10,279 nucleotides of DNA from an uncultured Oscillospiraceae bacterium (GTDB taxonomy: Bacteria > Bacillota > Clostridia > Oscillospirales > Oscillospiraceae). The notes under the pieces are model-generated. The model did not search any database and had not been told where the DNA came from. It saw nothing but the letters and a program-made list of their open reading frames with translations. The translations under genes and the position numbers were made by a program. Location: assembly GCA_947631805.1 (NCBI GenBank), contig CANRNA010000047.1, forward strand, positions 1 to 10,279. Reading direction: 5' to 3'. Below, in pieces: positions 1-5,807 of this stretch. Numbering within the stretch: the first letter of the stretch is position 1; each line of letters begins with the position of its first letter.

Positions 1-1076
1 GCCGCCGGGGGCGGATACACCTCCCCGTCCGGCAGGTCCGCCAGCAGGACGAACAGGAGCTGGTCCCCGCAGTCCCGGTTGGCCAGCCTGTACTCTTCCA
101 GCCGCCGGGCCAGCCGGGGCCCTGTCTCGTCATCGGTCAGCAGCGCCGAGACGGCGCACACCGTCCGCCCCTCCGGCCCCAGGCCGTCCTCCAGGGCCAG
201 GCGCATCAGCCGCCGGGGCCGCACCAGCCGCAGCAGCGCCGCGTCCAGCCCCACCCGAGCCAGCTCCGACAGGGGCAGCAGCGTCAGCGCCGCCGTCCAA
301 AAGCTCCCCGCCCCGAAGCCCACCAGCGCCGCCAGGGCGGCGGGTATGCCCAGCCGGGCGGCGATGTAACCCGCGCCGGTCCTCTTCGTCTGGGGGAACA
401 GATATTCGTGCAGACCCCCTTCCATGGCGGCGGAGGCCGCCTCCAGGGCCGTGACCTTCCGCTTTTTGGCAAGACGCTGTATCCGCGCCCTGTAAAGGGC
501 GCGGCTGGTCTCATCCATGGCGGGGTATACCTTATCCCGGCGCAGCAGGGCGTCCACCGGGTCGGAGTTCTCCAGAGCCCCGGTCAGGTCCATGTCCGCC
601 AGCGCCCGCAGACTGGTGAACAGCTCCGCCGCGCGGGTCCCGTCTACCCCCGGCTCGGCCAGCGCCTCCACCAGGGCGGCCCGCAGCGCCGCCCCCAGCA
701 GCGCCGCCTCGTTCTCCGGCATTTCCCTGGCCCGCCGGGCCCCGGTGAGGAACGCCTCTATCCGCTCCTCCGTCACCGGGCCCGCCGCCGCCAGCCGGGC
801 ACACAGCGTGACCACCGCCGCCCCATCCGGGCCCCGGCGCAGACGGCCCCCCGCCCGGAAGGCCCTTATGGCGATGTCCGTCTCCCGCCGGGCCAGATAT
901 TCATTGTCCGCGAACCAGGCCGGTTCCCGCTCGTCCCGGCTCTTGGCCGTGATGTCGTCCATGGCCCTGGCCAGCCGGGCCGCCGTCCGCCGTCCGGACA
1001 CGGTTTTTTTGATGGGGATGCTCCTGGCCGCTTCGTCGCCCCATCCGGCCAGGCGTTCTGTGCTTATCTTTTCCAT
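1..1076 (-). CDS. Cyclic beta-1,2-glucan synthase-like protein (GT84/GH94 family), N-terminal part only
   Basis: The frame is open from ATG at 1076 to the left edge, giving 358 codons of a protein that in this family is usually over 2,500 residues long. Family members polymerise UDP-glucose into beta-1,2-glucan at the inner membrane face and carry a C-terminal GH94 phosphorylase-like part, which would lie outside the window. Recognisable pieces are an AWFADNEYLARRE segment (53-65, family form like 'EWLLDNYYLIEEQ'), DKVYPAMDETSRALYRARIQ (181-200, compare 'DPAGVYARMDFATRDRYR'), a hydrophobic hairpin at about 238-285 ending LLPLSELA, a basic RPRRLMRLALEDGLG (286-300, where relatives have PPRPLPRLDF) and YRLANRDCGDQLLFVLLADLPD (starting at 329). 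The catalytic DxD region is not reached. No good ribosome binding site precedes the ATG, but no other start lies upstream in frame. Assignment rests on remembered family motifs. The diverged 286-300 motif leaves room for a related non-cyclising enzyme. Confidence 0.72.
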   Translation of the reverse strand, partial: MEKISTERLAGWGDEAARSIPIKKTVSGRRTAARLARAMDDITAKSRDEREPAWFADNEYLARRETDIAIRAFRAGGRLRRGPDGAAVVTLCARLAAAGPVTEERIEAFLTGARRAREMPENEAALLGAALRAALVEALAEPGVDGTRAAELFTSLRALADMDLTGALENSDPVDALLRRDKVYPAMDETSRALYRARIQRLAKKRKVTALEAASAAMEGGLHEYLFPQTKRTGAGYIAARLGIPAALAALVGFGAGSFWTAALTLLPLSELARVGLDAALLRLVRPRRLMRLALEDGLGPEGRTVCAVSALLTDDETGPRLARRLEEYRLANRDCGDQLLFVLLADLPDGEVYPPPA

Positions 1077-1117
1077 ACCTGGGATTTTTCCCGGCCTGGG
1101 GTTAGAATATACAGCGT

Positions 1118-1145
1118 CAGCGCCTCCCCGGCCGGGGAGGCGCTG
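1118..1145 (-). terminator. 28-bp perfect palindrome behind the secreted-protein operon
   Basis: Two 14-base arms (left arm CAGCGCCTCCCCGG) are exact reverse complements with no spacer, so RNA would form a very stable GC stem with a small forced loop. It begins 19 bp past the stop of the 1165-1818 gene and is 41 bp before the start of the glucan synthase-like gene. On the minus strand no run of T follows (the next bases are ACGCTGTATATTCT), so it is not a textbook intrinsic terminator. It may still terminate or stabilise the 3' end of the operon message. Confidence 0.5.
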
Positions 1146-1164
1146 CCTTCATTTCTGTTTTCTC

Positions 1165-1818
1165 TTACGCGGGCACGTAGCCCAGGCCGCCGCACACCGG
1201 GCAGAACTCCGGCACCTCGTACTCGATGGGGTCGCCGCCCGTATAGTTGGGCGCGTGCTCGGTCTTATAGCGGGTCACGCCCTCTCCGCCGCAGGCGGGG
1301 CATTCCTCCTGGTCCTGCACCCCCAGCAAAATGGCGTAAACCGTCTCCTCGTCCAGCCGGGTCACGTACTCCATCAGCTCCAAGGGCTCATAGTACATCC
1401 ACATGGTGTCGCCCTCGTCGGTGAAGGATATCTGCGCGGGCAGGCCAAGAGAGCTCTCCGGGTCTATATCCTCCCGCTCGTAGGAGCGTATCAGCATGTC
1501 TCCGTCCATGGTGTACGTCCCGTCCAGCTGGAAGGTGACGGCCTTTTCCAGGGACCAGGAGCCGTTGTCGCCGGAGATGATGCCCGCGCTCTCCTTGGCC
1601 TGAATGTAAGAGAAGGTCCCGTCGTCGAACAGCCGCAGCATATAGCGGTAGCCGCCGCTCTTGCCCAGATACCAGTCGCCCACCACCATCTCCGCCGCGT
1701 CCTCCGGGTCCGGCCCGAAAAACGCGCTGATGCCGGAGCTGTCCTCCGCCGCCAGGGCGGCGCCGCCCAGACCCAGGCACAGCGCCAGGGCCAGCAAAAG
1801 GGAAACAAGCTTTTTCAT
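1165..1818 (-). CDS. Secreted protein with lipocalin-like middle and one CxxCGGxG zinc-knuckle pair
   Basis: This is a 217-residue protein of unrecognised function and the third gene of the operon. It starts at ATG behind GGGAGGAATATC, a good ribosome binding site. Residues 1-23 are a Sec signal peptide (MKK, leucine/alanine core, ALA before AED). Residues 45-145 hold GDWYLGKSGGYRYMLRLFDDGTFSY and a later GSWSLE strand, the look of a small beta-barrel of the lipocalin-like 'how much signal' kind; this is an impression, not a family match. The C-terminus carries two knuckles, CPACGGEG (C173, C176) and CPVCGGLG (C206, C209), as in the cysteine-rich domain of DnaJ, enough for one zinc site. No J-domain is present. 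The signal peptide is nearly identical to those of the two upstream genes. It is probably exported and acts at the cell surface or outside. The gene call is firm but the role is unknown. Confidence 0.9.
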   Translation of the reverse strand: MKKLVSLLLALALCLGLGGAALAAEDSSGISAFFGPDPEDAAEMVVGDWYLGKSGGYRYMLRLFDDGTFSYIQAKESAGIISGDNGSWSLEKAVTFQLDGTYTMDGDMLIRSYEREDIDPESSLGLPAQISFTDEGDTMWMYYEPLELMEYVTRLDEETVYAILLGVQDQEECPACGGEGVTRYKTEHAPNYTGGDPIEYEVPEFCPVCGGLGYVPA

Positions 1819-1866
1819 GATATTCCTCCCTGATTCGTGTCAGACATAAATGTATCGGCCGCCGCC
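1750..1866 (-). repeat. Tandem-duplication repeat, copy A (gene-start unit)
   Basis: These 117 bp match 3107-3223 without gaps at a constant offset of 1,357 bp, with about seven mismatches (roughly 94% identity by eye). The unit spans the 3'-terminal codons of a zinc-tail gene, the short gap with ribosome binding site, the ATG and the first 23 or so signal-peptide codons of the following gene. It marks the joint of a tandem gene duplication or a later gene-conversion tract. Confidence 0.85.
1840..1866 (-). pseudogene. Relic 3' end of a lost zinc-tail gene (GGGRYIYV-stop)
   Basis: Read on the minus strand, these bases encode Gly-Gly-Gly-Arg-Tyr-Ile-Tyr-Val-stop. They correspond base for base to the end of the 3197-4549 gene (CGGDRYIYV-stop), at the same offset as the surrounding repeat. 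The relic lies after the stop of the 1874-3175 gene and is out of frame with it, so it is not translated as part of that protein. It indicates that the gene ahead of 1165-1818 once ended in the same CxxCGG tail, later replaced or truncated. Confidence 0.7.
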
Positions 1867-1873
1867 GAGCGGT

Positions 1874-3175
1874 TCAGTTCGTGATCTCAATGATGAAGTA
1901 ATAGGTCGGCGCGGCAAAGCCGTAGGTATCGTTGCCGGTCAGTACGTCCGTGGTGTCGTAGGAGTGGTCGTAGACCACCGACACCACCACCCGGCCGGGG
2001 GCCTTGGCGGTGACGGTGGCGGAGGCGCTGATCTCCCCCTCCAGGGACACCAGGTCTGCTCCCTCGTCCACGGCCCAGCGGAACTGCTCCGTGTTGGCGC
2101 CGAACTTGCGGGGGCAGTCCAGCCGCAGGCTCTCTCCCACGCGCATGGTATAGTCCGCGTCCCCGGTCCGGGGACCCTTTCCGCCCATGGGACCCGCCAG
2201 TGCCTCCTTATGGTCCGCAAGGCCGGTAACGGAGCAGCGGTCGCCCGTGTCCGCCACGGTCAGGTCATCCGAGAATTGGATGGCCACCTCGCACCAGCCA
2301 TAATCGGGCCAGTCGTTGATCTTCAATGTCACTGCGCCGTGCCGGTAGTTGCCGTTGAAGTAATCCTCGATCTGCGCCGCGTCCGGGTAGTCGAAAATGT
2401 AATAATAGGTGCCGGAGGGTATGGACCGGTCCTGTTCCCGGCTCAGCATACCCGTCAGCGTCAGGCCGAAGCCGCCGTTCTGCAGCAGGTCCGCATACTC
2501 GTAGGCCGCCGCCGCGTGATCCGAGTCGAACATAAAAAGGACCTGCGTCCCGTTATCGATGTTCTTGTCCTCGTGGGTGATCTCCTCGTTGAAAAAGGCC
2601 CAGGCGTCCGGGATGACCGGCCCGGAGACAGTTTCCGCCGCCGGGGCCGACGGGTCGGAGACGGGCTCCACATCCGCGGAAAGGATGTCGATCTCATCCA
2701 GATCGATCTCCATGGGGAATCCCTCCCCCCAGGCGATCACGATCCGGGGATAGCCATCGTCCAGCCACACCTGGTCGATCGTCAGCTCGCAGGGCGTCCC
2801 GCCCAGCAGGCTGGTCACGGACCCCACATTGGACCGGCCCATGTAGGTGAAGCAGGCCTCCTGGTCATACTCGCCGTAGTCGCTCTCGTACTTGAGCCGG
2901 GACATCTCCTGGAGAGAACCGTCCTCGCTCAGTCTGTCGGCGTATGCCAGGAAAAGCTGCATCGCCGCCTCCGGTTCGGACCGGAAGCCCAGGATGAGCC
3001 CCAGGGCGCCCACGTCGTCATAATAGTCCCAGTTGATCAGCTCATAGTCGTCCGCCCAGTCCCCGAACCAGACCTGGGGCCGGAACAGGTCCTCCGTAGC
3101 CGTGGTCGCCAGGGCGGCGCCGCCCAGACCCAGGCACAGCGCCAGGGCCAGCAAAAGGGAAACAAACTTTTTCAT
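1874..3175 (-). CDS. Secreted two-module protein with C-terminal Ig-like domain
   Basis: This 433-residue protein is the second gene of the operon, starting 21 bp after the stop of 3197-4549 with ribosome binding site GGGAGGAATACT. Residues 1-23 are a signal peptide nearly identical to that of its neighbours. Two related modules follow: A at about 36-165 (from DYELINWD to IVIAWGEGFPMEIDL) and B at about 188-311 (PDAWAFFNEEITHED, LLQNGGFGLTLTG, IFDYPDAAQ, DDLTVADTGDR). Both modules align with the same positions of the 3197-4549 protein. Residues 340-433 look like a bacterial Ig-like (BIG2-type) domain: YTMRVGESLRL, FRWAVDEGADLVSL, TVTAKAPGRVVVSVVY. The zinc tail of the sister proteins is absent. 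I do not recognise the family of modules A and B. Export to the surface is inferred from the signal peptide, and the Ig-like domain suggests an extracellular binding or spacer role. Confidence 0.9.
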   Translation of the reverse strand: MKKFVSLLLALALCLGLGGAALATTATEDLFRPQVWFGDWADDYELINWDYYDDVGALGLILGFRSEPEAAMQLFLAYADRLSEDGSLQEMSRLKYESDYGEYDQEACFTYMGRSNVGSVTSLLGGTPCELTIDQVWLDDGYPRIVIAWGEGFPMEIDLDEIDILSADVEPVSDPSAPAAETVSGPVIPDAWAFFNEEITHEDKNIDNGTQVLFMFDSDHAAAAYEYADLLQNGGFGLTLTGMLSREQDRSIPSGTYYYIFDYPDAAQIEDYFNGNYRHGAVTLKINDWPDYGWCEVAIQFSDDLTVADTGDRCSVTGLADHKEALAGPMGGKGPRTGDADYTMRVGESLRLDCPRKFGANTEQFRWAVDEGADLVSLEGEISASATVTAKAPGRVVVSVVYDHSYDTTDVLTGNDTYGFAAPTYYFIIEITN

Positions 3176-3223
3176 AGTATTCCTCCCTGATTCGTATCAG
3201 ACGTAAATATATCGGTCGCCGCC
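3107..3223 (-). repeat. Tandem-duplication repeat, copy B (gene-start unit)
   Basis: This is the partner of 1750-1866. Here the zinc-tail end is intact as the true 3' end of the 3197-4549 gene, and the signal-peptide end is the start of the 1874-3175 gene, so this copy preserves the original arrangement. Similarity stops just inside the zinc-knuckle codons on one side and right after the signal peptide on the other. Confidence 0.85.
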
Positions 3224-4549
3224 GCAGGTGGGACATGTCACCTCTCCGGTGCCGTTGCACTTGGAGCAGCTCTCCCAGGTCCTGGCGGTGGTGCTGCTGT
3301 GGCCGCTGTAATCGGGGACGCTGTTGTCATAGACCCACTTGCCCTTGTCCCCGCCGCACCGGGAGCAGTCCACCTTGCCGCTGCCGTGGCATTTGCTGCA
3401 GGGGATCCGCATCTTCGTCCGCTCGTGGTCGCTGGTGGCGATACCGGAGGAGCCGTCATCGTCGTAGTCGTATATCTCCTCTCCGGGGTGGACCGTCTCC
3501 AGAATGCCGGTCAGCTTTCCGCTGTCCGGCTCATAGCGGTCGGTCAGGCGCTCCGAATACCGGTTGCCGTAGTCGGCGAAGGTGAAACCGTCCGGCGCGT
3601 ACCAGATGTTGACGTTGGTGGCCTGATGATATCCCGCGACCGTCGAATACCAGACGTAAAAAGAACACTTCGGATCGTCAGGGTCGTAAAACGAGACCTG
3701 TCCCACCTGCTTTGCGCCGGTATAGTCGAATCTCCATCTGCCGGTCAGAGAGCCGTCGGAGCCGGTCAGGTGTTCCTCCCCGGTCAGGGTCAGGTTGTAG
3801 CGGGGGTCGGACAGCAGCGCAACGTAAGCCGCCGCCGGGTCGGCGGTCTGGGTGTCAAAATAGAACTCGATATAGACCTGGCTCCCGTCCCCCTTCGTCT
3901 CGTAATCGTAAGAAAGGTCCCCGTTGAAGAACATATAGGGGTCGGGCAGCGTCCCGTCCCGGTCCCCGTCATCCGCCGCCGATACGGGGCTCTGCGCCGC
4001 CGCCGGGTCAGGGGCGGCCTCCAGGGCGCTGTCCGCCGCAGGGGGCGGGGGCTCCCTGCCGTCCCAGCTGTCCGTGAAGGAGAAGCCCTTTCCGTAGGCC
4101 ACCAGGATGTCCGCCGTGCCTCCCTCCTCGTCCAGGTATATCATGACCCCCAGGGCCTGGCCGCCGCCCACGGGCACCCCGCCCGGGGGCAGTACGCCCG
4201 TGTCAGCCCCGCCCGTGTAGTCGAAGGCCGCCAGATACGTGGTGGTCCCCGGCGTGTAGACGAGCTCGTCGCAGTAGGTCATCTCCAGCTGGAAGGGCCC
4301 GTCCCTCAGCAGCCGGACATATCCGAAGGCGCTGTCTATGTCCGCCAGCGCCACGGTGGCCGACGCGCACTGGAAGGGGTCCATCCCATACTGCACATAT
4401 TCGTCGTTGGCACTCAGCTCATAATCCTCGCACGTCCCCAGGGCCACGTCCAGCCGGGGCAGCACAGCCCCGCCGTCCGCCCCCAGGGCGGTCCCGCCCA
4501 GCCCCAGGCACAGCGCCAGAGCCAGCAGGGCGGAGACAAGCTTTTTCAT
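3197..4549 (-). CDS. Secreted two-module protein with four CxxC DnaJ-like zinc knuckles
   Basis: This 450-residue protein is the first gene of the operon and directly follows a consensus promoter. ATG at 4549 is preceded by AGGAGGTGCGAT, a near-ideal ribosome binding site. Residues 1-23 form a Sec signal peptide with likely cleavage near TALG/AD. Module A (about 41-160, DYELSANDEY through FDYTGGADTG to ILVAYGKGFSF) and module B (about 202-330, PDPYMFFNGDLSYD, YNLTLTGEE, WRFDYTGAKQVG, FTFADYGNRY) resemble each other and the same parts of the 1874-3175 protein. A proline/alanine/aspartate-rich linker (165-200) separates them. The tail (381-446) has CSKCHGSG (C384, C387), CSRCGGDKG (C395, C398), CSKCNGTG (C428, C431) and CPTCGGD (C439, C442), which suits two zinc sites as in the DnaJ cysteine-rich domain. 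There is no J-domain, so it is not a DnaJ chaperone. Function is unknown. Redox or zinc-dependent protein binding outside the membrane is a guess. Confidence 0.92.
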   Translation of the reverse strand: MKKLVSALLALALCLGLGGTALGADGGAVLPRLDVALGTCEDYELSANDEYVQYGMDPFQCASATVALADIDSAFGYVRLLRDGPFQLEMTYCDELVYTPGTTTYLAAFDYTGGADTGVLPPGGVPVGGGQALGVMIYLDEEGGTADILVAYGKGFSFTDSWDGREPPPPAADSALEAAPDPAAAQSPVSAADDGDRDGTLPDPYMFFNGDLSYDYETKGDGSQVYIEFYFDTQTADPAAAYVALLSDPRYNLTLTGEEHLTGSDGSLTGRWRFDYTGAKQVGQVSFYDPDDPKCSFYVWYSTVAGYHQATNVNIWYAPDGFTFADYGNRYSERLTDRYEPDSGKLTGILETVHPGEEIYDYDDDGSSGIATSDHERTKMRIPCSKCHGSGKVDCSRCGGDKGKWVYDNSVPDYSGHSSTTARTWESCSKCNGTGEVTCPTCGGDRYIYV

Positions 4550-4565
4550 ATCGCACCTCCTATAA

Positions 4566-4583
4566 ATCGTTCTATAAAACGAT
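4566..4583 (-). promoter_or_regulatory. Short inverted repeat in the 5' leader of the secreted-protein operon
   Basis: ATCGTT and AACGAT are perfect 6-bp arms around a 6-base loop, lying between the predicted transcription start (about 4600) and the ribosome binding site at about 4553-4560. It could be a 5'-end stabilising hairpin or a small operator. The stem is AT-containing and short, so it may also be chance. Confidence 0.35.
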
Positions 4584-4607
4584 GTGGTCCCATCCTCTTA
4601 CGCGCTC

Positions 4608-4636
4608 ATTATAGACCCCTGGAAAAAAGCTGTCAA
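4608..4636 (-). promoter_or_regulatory. Perfect-consensus sigma-A promoter for the secreted-protein operon
   Basis: On the minus strand TTGACA (4631-4636) and TATAAT (4608-4613) are separated by exactly 17 bp (4614-4630), matching the housekeeping consensus at all 12 positions. Transcription would start near 4600, leaving a leader of about 50 bases before the ATG at 4549. Just upstream, two adjacent 9-mers (4652-4660 and 4661-4669) share AATTTG and might be an activator or repressor site. Confidence 0.88.
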
Positions 4637-4685
4637 TCCCTAGAGCTGTCTGCAATTTGCGTAATTTGACCCCCTTTATTTGAGA

Positions 4686-4739
4686 CAAAAAACCCGTCGG
4701 AGAGGCGGCGCGCGGCGCTCGTCCCCGACGGCTTTTTTC
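4686..4739 (-). terminator. Rho-independent terminator of the LytTR-DUF3021 operon (bidirectional form)
   Basis: The stem CCGTCGG (4694-4700) pairs with CCGACGG (4725-4731), with GC-rich sequence between that can fold further. On the minus strand it is followed by six T (4687-4692), and on the plus strand also by six T (4733-4738). It begins 10 bp after the stop of the 4749-5201 gene and isolates that operon from the strong promoter at 4608-4636. Confidence 0.85.
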
Positions 4740-4748
4740 TCAGTTGCG

Positions 4749-5201
4749 CTATCTCTCCTCCAGCTTGCTGTTTATCTGTTCCACCTGTCTTTTAATGGCG
4801 CGATACTTGGAAAACCATATCACCGCATACACCGCGAAAATCACGCCGAAAAATCGGAACGCGCCCGGCAGGTCGTGGGACATCCACCGCAAAGGGTAAG
4901 CGATCAGGAAGGACGCCGTGGAGCAAACAGCAAGGTGGCAGAGGGTCATTTTCAGCAGGCTCCAATTCTCCATCTCCCATATCACCGACGCTCCGCCCCA
5001 CATCGCGCCATAGGCCATTGCCAAAACGGTCTGCAAAACGACCGCCCGCATCTCGCCGCCGCAGGCCGCCATCAGCGCAGGGGACGCGGGATAATACTCT
5101 CCGGTCCCGCGATTTATCGAAGAAATAATGGTGATGACCGTACAGATCGTAAGTCCGACGGGCGCTCCCATAAGAGAACGCGTTAAGATCCTCTTTTTCA
5201 T
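4749..5201 (-). CDS. DUF3021 family four-helix membrane protein
   Basis: The protein has 150 residues and starts at ATG behind GAGGTGAG, which overlaps the TGA stop of the LytTR gene 9 bp upstream, indicating translational coupling. Four hydrophobic segments are visible at about 9-29, 52-75, 83-104 and 114-131. The family hallmarks I recognise are the TGEYYPASPALM stretch after helix 1, the GASVIWEMENWSLLK motif (70-84), the YPLRWM segment and a charged C-terminal tail (RAIKRQVEQINSKLEER). DUF3021 proteins are regularly encoded next to a stand-alone LytTR regulator in Firmicutes, as here. In some other LytTR systems the membrane partner holds the regulator inactive, and applying that to this pair is an inference. 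The signal it senses is not known. Confidence 0.9.
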   Translation of the reverse strand: MKKRILTRSLMGAPVGLTICTVITIISSINRGTGEYYPASPALMAACGGEMRAVVLQTVLAMAYGAMWGGASVIWEMENWSLLKMTLCHLAVCSTASFLIAYPLRWMSHDLPGAFRFFGVIFAVYAVIWFSKYRAIKRQVEQINSKLEER

Positions 5202-5210
5202 ACGCTCACC

Positions 5211-5651
5211 TCATATCCCCAGCACTTGCTTGATCTTGCGGACATATCTTCTCGAAACGTAGGTGACCGTACCGTTCGACAGCGAGATGCATATAGTGCC
5301 CGTAAGGCTCAAATCAAATCTCCGCACCTTTTGGATGTTCACTATCTCCGAATTGGAAATGCGGACAAAGCGGTTTTTATCCAGCCTGTCCTCCAGCTCA
5401 TACAATCGCAGGCGCAGGGTATAGGCGCCCCTGTCCGTTTCGGCATATATTTTTCCGGCCGACGCATAGAAACGGTAGACATCGTTCTGTTCCAATATCT
5501 CCAGCGTATCGTCCCGAAATCCGGAAAGTATCTGCGGCGTATCCTCCGACAGCCTTTTTACGATATCGGAGACCTCGTCGGTAATGCGGTCCGTCAGAAC
5601 GACGATCTTCGGCTCCGTGCAGGCGGCGTCTATCTTTATCTCAACGTGCAA
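5211..5651 (-). CDS. Stand-alone LytTR DNA-binding transcriptional regulator
   Basis: The protein has 146 residues from a TTG start at 5651. An ATG-initiated reading from 5753 is possible, but its first 34 residues lie over promoter-like DNA and are unlike the family, whose members begin near 'xxVEIKID'. The TTG has GGGGGAGAGGA just upstream. GTG at 5672 is another candidate. Residues 1-46 form a short N-terminal region (KIVVLTDRITDEVSDIVKRL) without a receiver domain, and the LytTR domain fills about 48-146, with FVRISNSEIVN (95-105), a SLTGTICISLSNG strand pair and SRRYVRKIKQVLG at the end. Such regulators bind direct repeats about 21 bp apart. The gene is cotranscribed with the DUF3021 membrane protein and is probably autoregulated. 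With no receiver domain, control by phosphorylation is unlikely. Confidence 0.92.
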   Translation of the reverse strand: MHVEIKIDAACTEPKIVVLTDRITDEVSDIVKRLSEDTPQILSGFRDDTLEILEQNDVYRFYASAGKIYAETDRGAYTLRLRLYELEDRLDKNRFVRISNSEIVNIQKVRRFDLSLTGTICISLSNGTVTYVSRRYVRKIKQVLGI

Positions 5652-5693
5652 GCTTTCCTCTCCCCCTCTCACGGTCCATCCGGTCACGGATAT

Positions 5694-5730
5694 AGTATAG
5701 AACGTTTTGAGCGCAACGGCCACCGTTTTC
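5694..5730 (-). promoter_or_regulatory. Candidate promoter and LytTR direct-repeat operator
   Basis: On the minus strand, GAAAACGGT (5722-5730) and CAAAACGTT (5701-5709) agree at 7 of 9 positions and start 21 bp apart, the spacing typical of LytTR sites (two 9-mers with a 12-bp gap). TATACT (5694-5699) follows and could be a -10 element, with TATATC 6 bp later as an alternative. No good -35 is present, as expected for a regulated promoter. A further AAAACG lies at 5742-5747. The repeat is short and AT-rich enough that chance is possible. Confidence 0.4.
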
Positions 5731-5762
5731 CAACAGGTGGTCGTTTTGGGCATACAGACGGC

Positions 5763-5792
5763 AAAAGCGCCGCCCAGGCGGGCGGCGTTTTT
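5763..5792 (-). terminator. Terminator hairpin behind the CarD-like gene
   Basis: CGCCGCCC (5768-5775) pairs with GGGCGGCG (5780-5787) around a 4-base loop, extended by a G-T pair and four A-T pairs. On the minus strand it ends in TTTTGCC, a short T tract, and on the plus strand it is followed by TTTTTGGTTTT. It lies 15 bp past the CarD-like stop codon. Confidence 0.75.
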
Positions 5793-5807
5793 GGTTTTCT
5801 GTTCTTT

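Noticed and set aside
408..1833. Long plus-strand open frames opposite the left-hand genes
   Set aside because: Both overlap several minus-strand genes and cross their gaps. The translations are Arg/Pro/Ala/Ser-rich and match no family, as expected for antisense frames of GC-rich codons.
3197..4549. A DnaJ chaperone or zinc-dependent cytoplasmic protein
   Set aside because: No J-domain or HPD motif is present, and a clear signal peptide precedes the modules.
4480..4549. Lipoprotein processing at the cysteine in ALCLGLGG of the three signal peptides
   Set aside because: The residue before the cysteine is leucine, and the cysteine lies in the middle of the hydrophobic core with an ALA/ALG-type SPase I site following, so this is not a lipobox.
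4576..4581. LytTR control of the secreted-protein operon through an AAAACG motif in its leader
   Set aside because: Only a single 6-mer is present, on the opposite strand and without a partner 21 bp away. It is fully explained by the short inverted repeat there.
1850..4669. Two plus-strand frames over 440 codons opposite the secreted-protein genes
   Set aside because: The minus-strand genes have signal peptides, ribosome binding sites, a promoter and homologous modules. The plus frames have none of these and run through the opposite promoter.
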